From: Brevundimonas sp.
GTDB lineage: Bacteria > Pseudomonadota > Alphaproteobacteria > Caulobacterales > Caulobacteraceae
Assembly: GCF_027484365.1 (NCBI RefSeq)
Contig: NZ_JAIXTC010000018.1
Coordinates: forward strand, 1 to 64,000
DNA: 64,000 nt
Direction: 5' to 3'
Below the pieces are notes generated by a model. The model ran no database searches. It was given only the letters and a program-made list of their open reading frames with translations, and had not been told where the DNA came from. A program made the position numbers and the translations under genes. Position 1 is the stretch's first letter. Each line of letters begins with the position of its first letter. Positions 7,858 through 16,667 of this stretch are shown one piece after another.

Positions 7858-9642
7858 ATGACCTATCGCGCCCCCGTTCGGGATATCGCCTTCAGCCTGA
7901 CCGCCGTCGCCGGCATCGATCAGGTCGCCGCCACCGGGGCCTTCCCTGACTATGACGTCGACGTCCTGGGCGCCGTGCTGGAAGCGGCGGGCCAGTTCTC
8001 CGAAGGCGTGCTGGCTCCGCTGAACCGCCCGGGCGATCTGGCCGGGGCGAAATATGCCAACGGCTCCGTCACCGCCGCCCCCGGCTTCGCGGAGGCCTAC
8101 CGCCAGTTCGCCGAGGGCGGCTGGACCGGGCTTACCGCTCCGGCCGAGGCCGGCGGCCAGGCCTTGCCCAAGGCGCTCGAGCTGGCGGCCTATGAGACGA
8201 TCCAGTCCGCCAACATGGCCTTCGCCCTGTGCCCCATGCTGTCGCTGGCCGCGATCGAGGCGCTGGAACAGGTCGGCACGGAACATCAGAAGACGACCTA
8301 CCTGCCGAAGCTCGTCTCGGGCGAATGGACAGGGGCCATGGTCCTGACAGAGCCGGGGGCCGGCTCGGACCTCGGCGCCCTGACTTCGACCGCGACGCCG
8401 AACGGCGACGGGACCTATGCGCTGAACGGCCAGAAGATCTACATCACGTGGGGCGACCACGACGCGACGGACAACATCGTCCACCTGGTTCTCGCCCGCC
8501 TGCCCGACGCCCCTCCGGGACCCAAGGGCATCAGCCTGTTCCTGGCTACCAAGTTCGTGGTCAAGGACGACGGTTCGTTGGGCGCCCGCAACGACTTCCG
8601 CCCCGTGGGGATCGAGCACAAGCTGGGTATCCACGCCTCGCCCACCTGCGTGATGAGCTATGAAGGCGCCCGGGCGGAGCTGGTCGGTCAGCCGAACCAG
8701 GGTCTGGCCCATATGTTCGTCATGATGAACAACGCCCGCCTCGCGGTCGGCGTCCAGGGCGTCGGCGTGGCCGAGGGCGCCTATCAGCATGCCCTCGCCT
8801 ATGCGCTCGACCGCCGTCAGGGCCGCTCGATCTGGACCGGAGAGGCCAACGCCCCGATCATCGACCATCCCGATATCCGGCGCACCCTCGCGGTCATGAA
8901 GGCGAAGATCGAGGCCGCCCGCGCCATCTGTTTCGCCACCGGCGTGGCCGCTGACCTCGCCCGGCACGCCGCGACCGAGGATGAACGCCGCAAGTGGAAG
9001 GGTCGTGAGGACCTGTTCGTCCCGATCGCCAAGGCCTGGAGCACCGATGTCGGCTGCGACCTGGCTTCAGACGGGATCCAGATCCACGGCGGCATGGGCT
9101 TCATCGAGGAGACCGGCGCGGCCCAGTACTATCGCGACGCCCGCATCACCCCGATCTACGAGGGCACCAACGGCATCCAGGCCATGGATCTGGTCGGCCG
9201 CAAGCTGTCGCAGGACGGCGGCGCCTCGGCCAAGGCCGTCATCGCCGAGATGAAGGCGACCCTCAAAGATCTCGGTGCGGTCTATACGGGCAAGCCCGTC
9301 GAACGCTTCGCCGCTGCGGTCGGCGCCGTTGAAGACGCCACCCTTTGGCTGCTCGACGCCAAGGCTGACGCGACGCGCGGGGCCGACGTGCTGGCCGCCG
9401 CAGACGCTTATCTCAAGCTCATGGGCGACGTGATCGGCGGCTGGATGTTGGCCAGGGGGGCTCTGGCCGCCAAAGCCCGCCTCGACGCCAGCGACGGGGA
9501 TCCGGTCTGGCTGCAGGGCAAGCTCGACCTCTACGAGGTCTACGCCGCCAACATTCTCGGCCACGCTTCCAGCCGCCTTGCGGCCGTCGGCCAGGGCGGC
9601 GACCTGCTGTCGCGGATGACCCGGGAAGCGCTGGGGGCTTAG
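7858..9642 (+). CDS. Acyl-CoA dehydrogenase (DmdC-like, long form)
   Basis: A 594-residue FAD enzyme; ordinary acyl-CoA dehydrogenases have about 380. The core is intact: VLTEPGAGSDLGAL (FAD and substrate loop), YALNGQKIYITWGDHD, GIEHKLGIHASPTC, then IHGGMGFIEETGAAQYYRDARI and the IYEGTNGIQAMDLVGRK segment, whose Glu is the likely catalytic base. The extra N- and C-terminal regions are typical of the group that includes 3-methylmercaptopropionyl-CoA dehydrogenase (DmdC) and many long-chain enzymes; the substrate is not determinable. The start is MTYRAPVRDIAFSL at 7858; the frame is open from 7798 but the family start aligns here. Confidence 0.92.
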   Translation: MTYRAPVRDIAFSLTAVAGIDQVAATGAFPDYDVDVLGAVLEAAGQFSEGVLAPLNRPGDLAGAKYANGSVTAAPGFAEAYRQFAEGGWTGLTAPAEAGGQALPKALELAAYETIQSANMAFALCPMLSLAAIEALEQVGTEHQKTTYLPKLVSGEWTGAMVLTEPGAGSDLGALTSTATPNGDGTYALNGQKIYITWGDHDATDNIVHLVLARLPDAPPGPKGISLFLATKFVVKDDGSLGARNDFRPVGIEHKLGIHASPTCVMSYEGARAELVGQPNQGLAHMFVMMNNARLAVGVQGVGVAEGAYQHALAYALDRRQGRSIWTGEANAPIIDHPDIRRTLAVMKAKIEAARAICFATGVAADLARHAATEDERRKWKGREDLFVPIAKAWSTDVGCDLASDGIQIHGGMGFIEETGAAQYYRDARITPIYEGTNGIQAMDLVGRKLSQDGGASAKAVIAEMKATLKDLGAVYTGKPVERFAAAVGAVEDATLWLLDAKADATRGADVLAAADAYLKLMGDVIGGWMLARGALAAKARLDASDGDPVWLQGKLDLYEVYAANILGHASSRLAAVGQGGDLLSRMTREALGA

Positions 9643-9654
9643 TCTTCCCTAACC

Positions 9655-10455
9655 CTATGGGCGAGGGTTATCGAGAAGCTGGATCGCTTCCCGAACGAAG
9701 ACGGCGTGGGTGACCACGCCGATTTCCAGCTGTTCGTCGTTGACCCGCACTTCCTGGCTCAGCAGGCCCGCGATGAAGGCCGTCTCCGGTTCGGTCGTGC
9801 CGGGCCGCTTGCGCGCACTCGCTGTCCAGAACACCGGCCCGCCCGAGTTCCCCGGGAAGACCGTGAAATCGAGCAGGAATGTCGGGAAGGCCGTCACCGG
9901 GGACAAGGGGTAGGATGCGATCCGCCCGACCCTCAGGATCGGAAACCCGGCCCGGTTCGCCGAAAGGCCGCGTGGAAAGCCCAGCGACAGGAGCTCGTCC
10001 CCCGGCCCGACCTGCCAGGCCTCGAACGCGTTCTCGTCCGCCAGCCAGCCGAGAGGGATGGCCGCCCGGGCGAAGGCCTCGGGCGCCTGCACCTCCATCA
10101 CCGCGACATCGCGATCCGGATGCTGGGTCCACAGGGGTTCACCGTCGCCGTCGCGGATGGTCAGGGGTTCGGGATCGAATCGCCAGGTCCCGTCACCAAG
10201 GGCCGTGCGCCAGCCGATCCTCGCGTCGGGATCCGGCATCCGCTCCAGCACGTGGGCCGCCGTCACCAGAACAGTCCGGGGCGTCCCGTCCGGCCTGGGG
10301 GCCTGAATCAGGAAACCCGTACCGACCGTCCGGGTGTTCGGTCCCGATGGCTGGTCCAGCTGCACCGTCGCCTCGATCAGACCGACCGTCAGATCCCAGG
10401 CCGGGGCAACGACCGGCGGCGGCGCGGCGTCCTGGGAGGGCGGGACCTCGATCAT
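9655..10455 (-). CDS. Trypsin-like serine protease
   Basis: A 266-residue chymotrypsin-fold protein. The triad can be read: His68 in VTAAHVLERM, Asp116 in HPDRDVAVMEV and Ser204 in FPGNSGGPVFW. There is no PDZ domain, and no signal peptide from the chosen start MIEVPPSQDAAPPP, so it may be cytosolic unless a longer start with a leader is used (the frame is open to 10680, but that part overlaps the promoter region and is not convincing). It diverges from oligopeptidase B with 88 bases between them. The cellular substrate is unknown. Confidence 0.82.
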   Translation of the reverse strand: MIEVPPSQDAAPPPVVAPAWDLTVGLIEATVQLDQPSGPNTRTVGTGFLIQAPRPDGTPRTVLVTAAHVLERMPDPDARIGWRTALGDGTWRFDPEPLTIRDGDGEPLWTQHPDRDVAVMEVQAPEAFARAAIPLGWLADENAFEAWQVGPGDELLSLGFPRGLSANRAGFPILRVGRIASYPLSPVTAFPTFLLDFTVFPGNSGGPVFWTASARKRPGTTEPETAFIAGLLSQEVRVNDEQLEIGVVTHAVFVREAIQLLDNPRP

Positions 10456-10543
10456 GGGCGGACCTTTGTGGACGATCGCGCCATTTGACGGGGCCTGTGC
10501 CGGTCGCACAAGCTGCGTTGGTGACTTACAGGGAAGCGAGACG

Positions 10544-12766
10544 ATGAACCGCCGCCAATTCGTCGCCACGACCGCCGCCTCGGCCCTCGCAGCCGCGGCC
10601 TCGCCCGCCCTCGCCCGCCCTGTTACGGATACCCAGATGTCGCCCACGCCTCCCGTCGCAAAGAAAATCCCGGTCGTCATCGAGCAGCTCGGGCGGACCC
10701 GGACCGACGACTATCAGTGGATGAAGGACGACAACTGGCAGGCCGTCCTGCGCGACCCGACCCTGATCAAGGCCGACGTCAAGGAACATCTGGAGGCCGA
10801 GAACGTCTATCGGGAGGCCATGCTGGCCTCGACCCTGCCGCTGCAGACCCGGATGTTCGAGGAGATGAAGGGCCGCATCAAGGAGGACGACAGCTCCGTC
10901 CCCTCGCCCGACGGACCCTGGGAGTATTTCACCGAGTTCCGCTCGGGCGAGCAGCATCCCCGCTACATGCGCGTCGAGCGCCAGGGGAGCTGGATCGAGG
11001 ACGGCCGTCAGGTCACGAAGAATTTCATCGTCGCTCCGACGCCCGAATTGCTGCTGGACTGCAACCTGCTCGCCGAGGGCAAGGCCTATTCGGAGGTCTC
11101 GGCGGTCGAGCACAGCCCCGACCACACCCTGTTCGCCTGGGCCGAGGACGCCCAAGGGTCCGAGGTGCATCAGATCTACACCCGCGATCTCGTGACCGGC
11201 GAGATCCTGCCCGACCCGATCCAGTCGGCGACCGGCAACTTCACCTTCTCGGCCTGCTCCTGCTGGATCTTATGGACCAACCGCGACGACAACGGCCGGC
11301 CCGACAAAATCTTCCGCCGCCCCGCGCGCGGCGGCGAAACGACCCTGGTCTATGAGGAGGCCGACGACGGCATGTTCATGGGCGTCGAGCGCACCTCCGA
11401 CGACGCCTTCATCGTCATCTCGATCCAGAACCAGGAGACCTCCGAGGCTCGCTACATCCCCGGCATGCGACCGACGAACCTTCCCCAGGTCATGGCCGCG
11501 CGCGAGGTCGGCGTCCGCTACGATGTCGATCACTGGCTGGATCGATGGGTCATCCGCACCAACGCCGACGACGCCATCGACTTCAAGATCGTCCAGACCC
11601 CGACAGAGTCGCCCGGCCGCGCCGGCTGGGAGGATCTGGTCCCCCACACGCCGGGACGTTTCATCGAGGGCGTCGCCCTGGTGAAGAGCTTCCTCGCCCG
11701 TCAGGAACGGGCCGACGCCAATACGAGGATCGTCATCCGTAGCCGCGCGGGCGACGAGCATGAGATCGCCGTCGACGAACCCGCCTATGCCCTGTCGCTG
11801 GCCGGGGCGTCGGAGTTCGAAACGACGACGATGCGTTACGGCTACAACTCGCCATCCACGCCCACCTCGACCTATGACTACGACCTCCTCACGCAGGAGC
11901 GGATCCTGCGCAAGGTGCAGGAGGTCCCGTCCGGCCACGACCCGGCCGACTATGTGGTCGAGCGGCTGAACGCCCCGGCGTCCGACGGCCAGCTCGTCCC
12001 GGTCACCGTCCTGCGCCGTCGCACCACCCCCGTCGACGGGTCTGCGCCCCTGCTGCTCTACGGCTACGGCTCCTATGGGATCCCGATGTCGGCCAGCTTC
12101 TCGACCGGCCGTTTGTCGCTGGTCGATCGCGGCTGGATCTACGCCATCGCCCACATCCGCGGCGGCTCCGACAAGGGCTGGGGCTGGTTCCTCGACGGGC
12201 GCAAGTTCAAGAAAAAGAACACCTTCACCGACTTCACCGCGGCCGCCGATCACCTGATCGCGCGCGACTACGCCCGGGCCGGGAACATCGTGGCCCAGGG
12301 CGGCTCCGCCGGCGGCCTGCTGATGGGCGCGGTCGCCAACATGCGGCCCGAGCTTTGGGCCGGCGTGATCGGCCAGGTGCCGTTCGTCGACGTGATCAAC
12401 ACCATGTCGGATGTCTCCCTGCCGCTGACCCCGCCCGAATGGCCCGAGTGGGGCAATCCGATCGAGGACGTCGAGGCCTACGACTACATCGCCAGCTACA
12501 GCCCCTATGACAACGTCGAGGCCAGGGCCTATCCGGCCATCCTGGCCACCGGCGGTCTTTCCGACCCGCGCGTGACCTACTGGGAGCCGGAGAAGTGGGT
12601 GGCGAAGCTCCGTCCCGCGACCACCTCGGGCAAGCCGGTGCTGCTGAAGATCAACATGGAGGCAGGCCACGGCGGCGCCTCCGGACGGTTCGATTATCTG
12701 AAGGAGGTCGCCCACGACTACGCCTTCGCGGTCTGGGCGATCGAGCGGGGCTGGGAAGCCGCGTGA
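10544..12766 (+). CDS. ptrB: Oligopeptidase B, S9 family, with Tat signal
   Basis: A 740-residue prolyl-oligopeptidase-family serine peptidase that cleaves short peptides after basic residues. The start MNRRQFVATTAAS at 10544 gives a twin-arginine leader ending in SPALA, so the protein is probably exported folded to the periplasm. The propeller domain (about 70-440) is followed by the alpha/beta-hydrolase domain with Ser588 in GGSAGG, Asp674 in GGLSDPRV and His709 in EAGHGGASGR. The PtrB-type HIRGGSDKGWGW and SPYDNV motifs are present. A GGGAAGCGAG stretch provides the ribosome site. Its stop overlaps the GTG start of the GNAT gene by 3 bases (GTGA). Confidence 0.92.
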   Translation: MNRRQFVATTAASALAAAASPALARPVTDTQMSPTPPVAKKIPVVIEQLGRTRTDDYQWMKDDNWQAVLRDPTLIKADVKEHLEAENVYREAMLASTLPLQTRMFEEMKGRIKEDDSSVPSPDGPWEYFTEFRSGEQHPRYMRVERQGSWIEDGRQVTKNFIVAPTPELLLDCNLLAEGKAYSEVSAVEHSPDHTLFAWAEDAQGSEVHQIYTRDLVTGEILPDPIQSATGNFTFSACSCWILWTNRDDNGRPDKIFRRPARGGETTLVYEEADDGMFMGVERTSDDAFIVISIQNQETSEARYIPGMRPTNLPQVMAAREVGVRYDVDHWLDRWVIRTNADDAIDFKIVQTPTESPGRAGWEDLVPHTPGRFIEGVALVKSFLARQERADANTRIVIRSRAGDEHEIAVDEPAYALSLAGASEFETTTMRYGYNSPSTPTSTYDYDLLTQERILRKVQEVPSGHDPADYVVERLNAPASDGQLVPVTVLRRRTTPVDGSAPLLLYGYGSYGIPMSASFSTGRLSLVDRGWIYAIAHIRGGSDKGWGWFLDGRKFKKKNTFTDFTAAADHLIARDYARAGNIVAQGGSAGGLLMGAVANMRPELWAGVIGQVPFVDVINTMSDVSLPLTPPEWPEWGNPIEDVEAYDYIASYSPYDNVEARAYPAILATGGLSDPRVTYWEPEKWVAKLRPATTSGKPVLLKINMEAGHGGASGRFDYLKEVAHDYAFAVWAIERGWEAA

Positions 12767-13311
12767 TCCGCGAAGCCGCCCTCGCCGACCTGCCCGCCAT
12801 CACGGCCCTCTATGGCCGGGAGGTCCAGAACGGCACCGCGACCTTCGAGCTCGACCCGCCGTCTCTGGGCGAAATGACCGGGCGCTTCGAGACGGTGCGC
12901 GCCAGGGGCCTGCCGTGGCTTGTCGCGGAGGTCGACGGCGCCTTCGCCGGCTATGCCTACGCCTCGCCGTTCCGCCCGCGTCCGGCCTACCGCTATGGCG
13001 TCGAGGGTTCGATCTATGTCGAGGAGGCTGCGCGCGGTCGCGGGGTCGGCCGCGCCCTTCTGTCGGACCTGATCGACCGAATCCGCGACCTCGGCCTGCG
13101 GCACATCATCGGCGCGATCAGCGACAGCGACACGAGCCGGGCCTCAATCGCCTTGCATGAACGCCTCGGGTTCAGCCGCGCCGGGACCTACCATCAGGTC
13201 GGGTGGAAATTCGATCGCTGGATCGACGTCCACCTGATGCAGCTCGACCTCGACCCGACCGGCGCCCCGCCGACCGCCCCGGGGATCGACCTGACGGGCG
13301 GTCTGGCCTGA
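12763..13311 (+). CDS. GNAT acetyltransferase, phosphinothricin acetyltransferase-like
   Basis: A 182-residue GNAT enzyme that starts at a GTG overlapping the ptrB stop. It opens IREAALADLPAITALY and contains the FRPRPAYRYGVEGSIYVEEAARGRGVG block with the acetyl-CoA loop RGRGVGRALL, then ALHERLGFSRAGTYHQVGWKF. This pattern is that of the phosphinothricin/methionine sulfoximine N-acetyltransferase (PAT/MnaT) group. In nature such enzymes acetylate methionine sulfone or sulfoximine-like amino acids; the true substrate here is unknown. It is translationally coupled to ptrB. Confidence 0.88.
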   Translation: MIREAALADLPAITALYGREVQNGTATFELDPPSLGEMTGRFETVRARGLPWLVAEVDGAFAGYAYASPFRPRPAYRYGVEGSIYVEEAARGRGVGRALLSDLIDRIRDLGLRHIIGAISDSDTSRASIALHERLGFSRAGTYHQVGWKFDRWIDVHLMQLDLDPTGAPPTAPGIDLTGGLA

Positions 13312-13658
13312 GCCGACGGGGCCGTAGCTCCCGGCATTTCAGGGGCGTGGCGACCAATGGCACATGGTTTACGCTGCTCGGCCCGGCGCGCCAGGCGTCG
13401 CGCGGCTCCCCGCAGCCCCGGATGTGAGGGCCGAGACAGATCCGCCTCCCCGCCACCGGATCGCGGGCGTGTCGGACAGGCACCAGTGACGGATATCTCA
13501 GCCCGATGGACTTCGAAAGGCAGGCGGTTGTAGCTTGCTCTGGGGTCCACATGACCGCGGGCGGGCCATTTTGAGCCAACCTTTGCCGCCTGTTCACGGT
13601 GGGCCGCGACAGGCAAGGCCAGCATCGCCCGATCCTCGACCCACAGAAAGGCGCAGGC
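13312..13658. other. Intergenic stretch, no gene recognised
   Basis: About 347 bases between the GNAT gene and the AraC-type regulator. Frames are open on the minus strand, but their predicted peptides look like antisense shadow rather than a conserved protein. It should contain the promoter of the regulator; I could not identify a convincing -35/-10 pair. Confidence 0.5.
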
Positions 13659-14729
13659 ATGACATCTACCCTGACTGCAGGGCTTTCTGGAGGGTTCATT
13701 GCGCTGGCGACGCTGCTTGGCCTGCTGGCCTGGCGCGATGTCCGCAAGGATCTGGCCGGACGCCTGATGGCGGGGCTCTGTCTTTCGCTGGCAGCCCTGG
13801 AGCTGACAACGGGCCCTGTGGGCGATGCCTTGCCGGCCCTGGTGCGGACGCCGTTGCGCCTGATGGGCGGCTTCAATGTCGCACTGCTGTGGTTGTTCTT
13901 CCTTGCGATTCTGCGCGACGGCTTCAGTGTTCGCCGCCTCGAGCAGGCCGGTTTCGTTCTCTTCAGCATCGGTCCCCTGGCCAGGACGTTCGATTGGGAC
14001 TCAACGGGGGGTGCTGGCATCCTTGAGACCCTGATCAGCGTGGCTCCGTTCCTCGCGATCGCCCATGTCATGTGGGTGGCCGCATCGGAGCGGGGCGGCG
14101 ACCTTGTGCAGGGGCGCCAATCGGCGCGCATCTGGGTGGTAGTCATTCTGTCGGCCGCTGCCCTGGCTTCGGTGGCGTCTGAAAGCCTTGCCGATCCCGA
14201 TACTGCGGCGCTGGTGCGGCTGGTCCTGGCCAGCCTGCCAGGCTTGGCCGTCGTGAGCGTCTGGTTGACGGCCATCGAGCCGGGACGACTGCGCTTCGAT
14301 ACAGTGAGCGCAGCGAATCTCCCGGCAACGCCTCACGGCGTCGATCCGCGCGATCAGGCCCTGCTGGCCGGGTTGGTCAGCGCCATGGAGGCAGGCCTCT
14401 ATCGGCAGCCCGGCCTGACGCTGGAACGGTTGGCCGAGGTGCTGAAGACACCAACCCACCGCCTGCGGGCCGTCATCAACCAGGGTCTCGGACACCGCAA
14501 CTTTGCGGCCTATCTGAACGGCCACCGCCTGGCCCATGCCAGGACCGCACTCGCAGACCCGGCGCGCGGGCGCGAGACGGTTTTGGCCATCGCCTATGAA
14601 TCCGGCTTTGCCGCCCTCCAGACCTTCAACCGAGTCTTCAAGGAGGTCGAAGGCGACACCCCGACCGGTTACCGCGAAAAGCGCCTGCGCGAGGCTGCTC
14701 AGAACCAGATTTCTCCGCCCGATTCATGA
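13659..14729 (+). CDS. AraC-family regulator with N-terminal membrane domain
   Basis: A 356-residue protein starting MTSTLTAGLSGGFIALATLLG. The N-terminal two thirds has about six or seven hydrophobic segments (residues roughly 5-25, 35-55, 65-90, 95-115, 125-145, 165-185, 190-212). After a linker, residues about 245-350 form a double helix-turn-helix AraC domain (LTLERLAEVLKTPTHRLRAVIN and VLAIAYESGFAALQTFNRVFKE, with PTGYREKRL at the end). It is a membrane-anchored transcription factor that may sense an envelope or lipid signal. The secreted lipase 84 bases downstream is the obvious candidate target. Confidence 0.85.
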   Translation: MTSTLTAGLSGGFIALATLLGLLAWRDVRKDLAGRLMAGLCLSLAALELTTGPVGDALPALVRTPLRLMGGFNVALLWLFFLAILRDGFSVRRLEQAGFVLFSIGPLARTFDWDSTGGAGILETLISVAPFLAIAHVMWVAASERGGDLVQGRQSARIWVVVILSAAALASVASESLADPDTAALVRLVLASLPGLAVVSVWLTAIEPGRLRFDTVSAANLPATPHGVDPRDQALLAGLVSAMEAGLYRQPGLTLERLAEVLKTPTHRLRAVINQGLGHRNFAAYLNGHRLAHARTALADPARGRETVLAIAYESGFAALQTFNRVFKEVEGDTPTGYREKRLREAAQNQISPPDS

Positions 14730-14812
14730 AGTGAGAGGGAGTTTTTGCCTCTGAGGAGACGGTGACGTCCATCCCGACGCATCCATCCGGCCATCCACAA
14801 CAGGAGGCCACC

Positions 14813-16027
14813 ATGCGTTCTCAAGTTCTTTCCGTCGCTGTCATCGCCGCCGGTCTCATAACCGCCTGCGCATCTTCCCCGTCGACTGCGGCACCCGAAA
14901 CCCGGATCGCTGCGGCTGCAAGCCAATCCGGCCAGTTGGTTCGTTTCGAACCGATCGATCAGCTTGATCTGGCGACGCTGCAACAGACGGCGTCCGAACT
15001 GCCGGGCGCGATCGCGGTCAACAACGGCGTGCGGCTCTATCGTCTTGTCTATCGCTCATCCGTGCGCGGGCAGGCCATCGACGCCTCGGCGCTGGTGGCC
15101 GTTCCGGACACGCAAGGCCCGCCGCGTGGCGTGGTTCTTTATCTGCGCGGCTCCGACATTCCCCGCAACGCCGCCCCGAGCACACCCAACGGGATCTGGA
15201 CCAATGAGGCGGCCGTCTTTGGCGGCAATGGCTTCGTGACCATCGTGCCGGACTATATCGGCTTTGGGGCCTCGCCCTCTCCCCAGGCGTTTCTGCTGAC
15301 CGATGAGAACGTCGCCGACTTCCGCGCCGCCCTGACGGCCGCGCAAGAAGAGCTGGCGCTGGGCACACACACGCCGCTGTTCATCACGGGCTTCTCCCAG
15401 GGCGGCCAGCTCAGTGCAGCGCTCCATCGCGATCTCGACGCAAGGCCGCTGCATGGATACGACCTGCGCGAAACGGTGGCCGTGGCTGGCCCGCACGAAC
15501 TCGTGAGGACTTTCGCGGCGCGGATCGAAGAGCCGCTGGCGAGTAACCCGATAGCCATGGGCTACGTAGCCTGGGCCGCCTACACCTTCGCCTGGCGTGA
15601 AGGCCGCCGGCTGGAAGAGGTCTTTGCTCCGGCCTATGTGGCGCAGGCTCCGCGCTGGTTCGGCGGCTCTATGTCGATGATTGAGCTCCTGGGTGAGGCC
15701 CCTGGCAGTATCACAGAGGTTCTGCGCCCCGAGTTTCTCGCCTCGGTTCGAACGGACAGGGATTTCTGGTTCAATCGGATGGTGCGGGAGAACGAAACCT
15801 ATGACTGGGCCCCGCGGGCACCGCTTCACGTCATCCTGGGGACGGCCGACGACCATGTCGACCCTGCGGCAACGCGCATTCTCTATGAGCGGGCCAGGGC
15901 GCGCGGTGGAAATGTGTCGATCCAGGAGTTTCCTGGCTTCAACCACATGCAAACCGGTGGGGCTGCCTATGCGCCGACACTCGCGCGGTTTGAGGCCCTG
16001 GCAGCGGTGCCGCAGACCCGGCGCTGA
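14813..16027 (+). CDS. Secreted lipoprotein lipase, alpha/beta hydrolase
   Basis: A 404-residue protein starting after a strong AGGAGG site. The leader MRSQVLSVAVIAAGLITAC ends in a lipobox, so it is a predicted lipoprotein. The hydrolase domain has the nucleophile elbow GFSQGG (Ser near 194), a late Asp in LGTADDHVDPAAT and His in PGFNHMQTGG. The pattern resembles the secretory lipase (LIP) family with a lid inserted in the middle. It probably acts on extracellular esters or triglycerides. It lies directly downstream of the membrane AraC regulator. Confidence 0.85.
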   Translation: MRSQVLSVAVIAAGLITACASSPSTAAPETRIAAAASQSGQLVRFEPIDQLDLATLQQTASELPGAIAVNNGVRLYRLVYRSSVRGQAIDASALVAVPDTQGPPRGVVLYLRGSDIPRNAAPSTPNGIWTNEAAVFGGNGFVTIVPDYIGFGASPSPQAFLLTDENVADFRAALTAAQEELALGTHTPLFITGFSQGGQLSAALHRDLDARPLHGYDLRETVAVAGPHELVRTFAARIEEPLASNPIAMGYVAWAAYTFAWREGRRLEEVFAPAYVAQAPRWFGGSMSMIELLGEAPGSITEVLRPEFLASVRTDRDFWFNRMVRENETYDWAPRAPLHVILGTADDHVDPAATRILYERARARGGNVSIQEFPGFNHMQTGGAAYAPTLARFEALAAVPQTRR

Positions 16028-16152
16028 ATCCCCGCCGAAGAATCGCGTAGCCGAATCCTGAGCCTGGCGTCGTCGATCGCGGTCGATGGCGTCAGGCCAA
16101 TCCCTCGCGCGGCTCACGCCGTGCGTCGGCACCGTTCTGGATCAGGGGGAAG

Positions 16153-16226
16153 TGGCTGGGGAACTAGGACTCGAACCTAGAATGACGGTACCAAAAACCG
16201 GAGTGTTACCATTACACCATTCCCCA
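16153..16226 (-). tRNA. tRNA-Gln (anticodon TTG)
   Basis: Reading the minus strand, a 74-nt cloverleaf with acceptor TGGGGAA paired to TTCCCCA, discriminator G and encoded CCA. The D arm contains AATGGTAAC. The anticodon loop is TTTTGGT with TTG at the centre, and the T arm is CTAGG-TTCGAGT-CCTAG. The outermost anticodon-stem pair looks mismatched (C/T); the rest is sound. Confidence 0.95.
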
Positions 16227-16381
16227 GCAGGACCGGTGCCCGACGGGCCTGGGCCCGAGGGAGGCGGTCGAATACGCCAAGGTCGCGAGGGATGCAACAC
16301 CCGGTTTCCGGACTATTTTGCAAAGCCTCAGAAGGGCGCTTGCAGCCTCGGAGGGCCGTCGCTATAAGCCCGCCTCCAAGT

Positions 16382-16458
16382 CGGAGTGTGGCTCAGTCTG
16401 GTAGAGCACTGCGTTCGGGACGCAGGGGTCGGAGGTTCGAATCCTCTCACTCCGACCA
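16382..16458 (+). tRNA. tRNA-Pro (anticodon CGG)
   Basis: A 77-nt cloverleaf: acceptor CGGAGTG/CACTCCG, D arm GCTCAGTCTGGTAGAGC, anticodon stem CTGCG/CGCAG around loop TTCGGGA (anticodon CGG), T arm GGAGG-TTCGAAT-CCTCT, discriminator A and encoded CCA. Confidence 0.97.
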
Positions 16459-16496
16459 TTTGGATTTATCGGCGGACCCGACCGCCTCTCCGCTTC

Positions 16497-16619
16497 TCAG
16501 TCCGGTTCGCCGTCCACATTGACGTCGCGGAATCGTGTCGGCCCTTCCAGAGGCTGGAACGCCAGGCCCGCGAGACCGCACAACGCCGCCATCACCACGA
16601 CCCCGACCAGAATTTCCAC
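16497..16619 (-). CDS. Possible 40-residue single-helix membrane protein
   Basis: A short frame starting at GTG 16617-16619 with AGAGG eight bases upstream. It encodes one hydrophobic helix (residues about 2-20, VGVVVMAALCGLAGLAF) followed by a polar acidic tail ending VDGEPD. It lies 48 bases downstream of the reductoisomerase stop on the same strand, so it could be cotranscribed. No family is recognised; being small, it could also be chance. Confidence 0.4.
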   Translation of the reverse strand: MEILVGVVVMAALCGLAGLAFQPLEGPTRFRDVNVDGEPD

Positions 16620-16667
16620 AGCGTCACCTCTGAGAGGAGGAACGCCGGTCAAGTGCGGCGGTTGCGG

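Noticed and set aside
11270..12715. 481-codon open frame antisense to oligopeptidase B
   Set aside because: It has no family resemblance; its composition follows from the high GC third positions of ptrB, which has a complete catalytic triad.
12595..12762. Upstream extension of the GNAT frame inside ptrB
   Set aside because: It overlaps the end of ptrB, and the GTG at 12763 gives a family-matching start.
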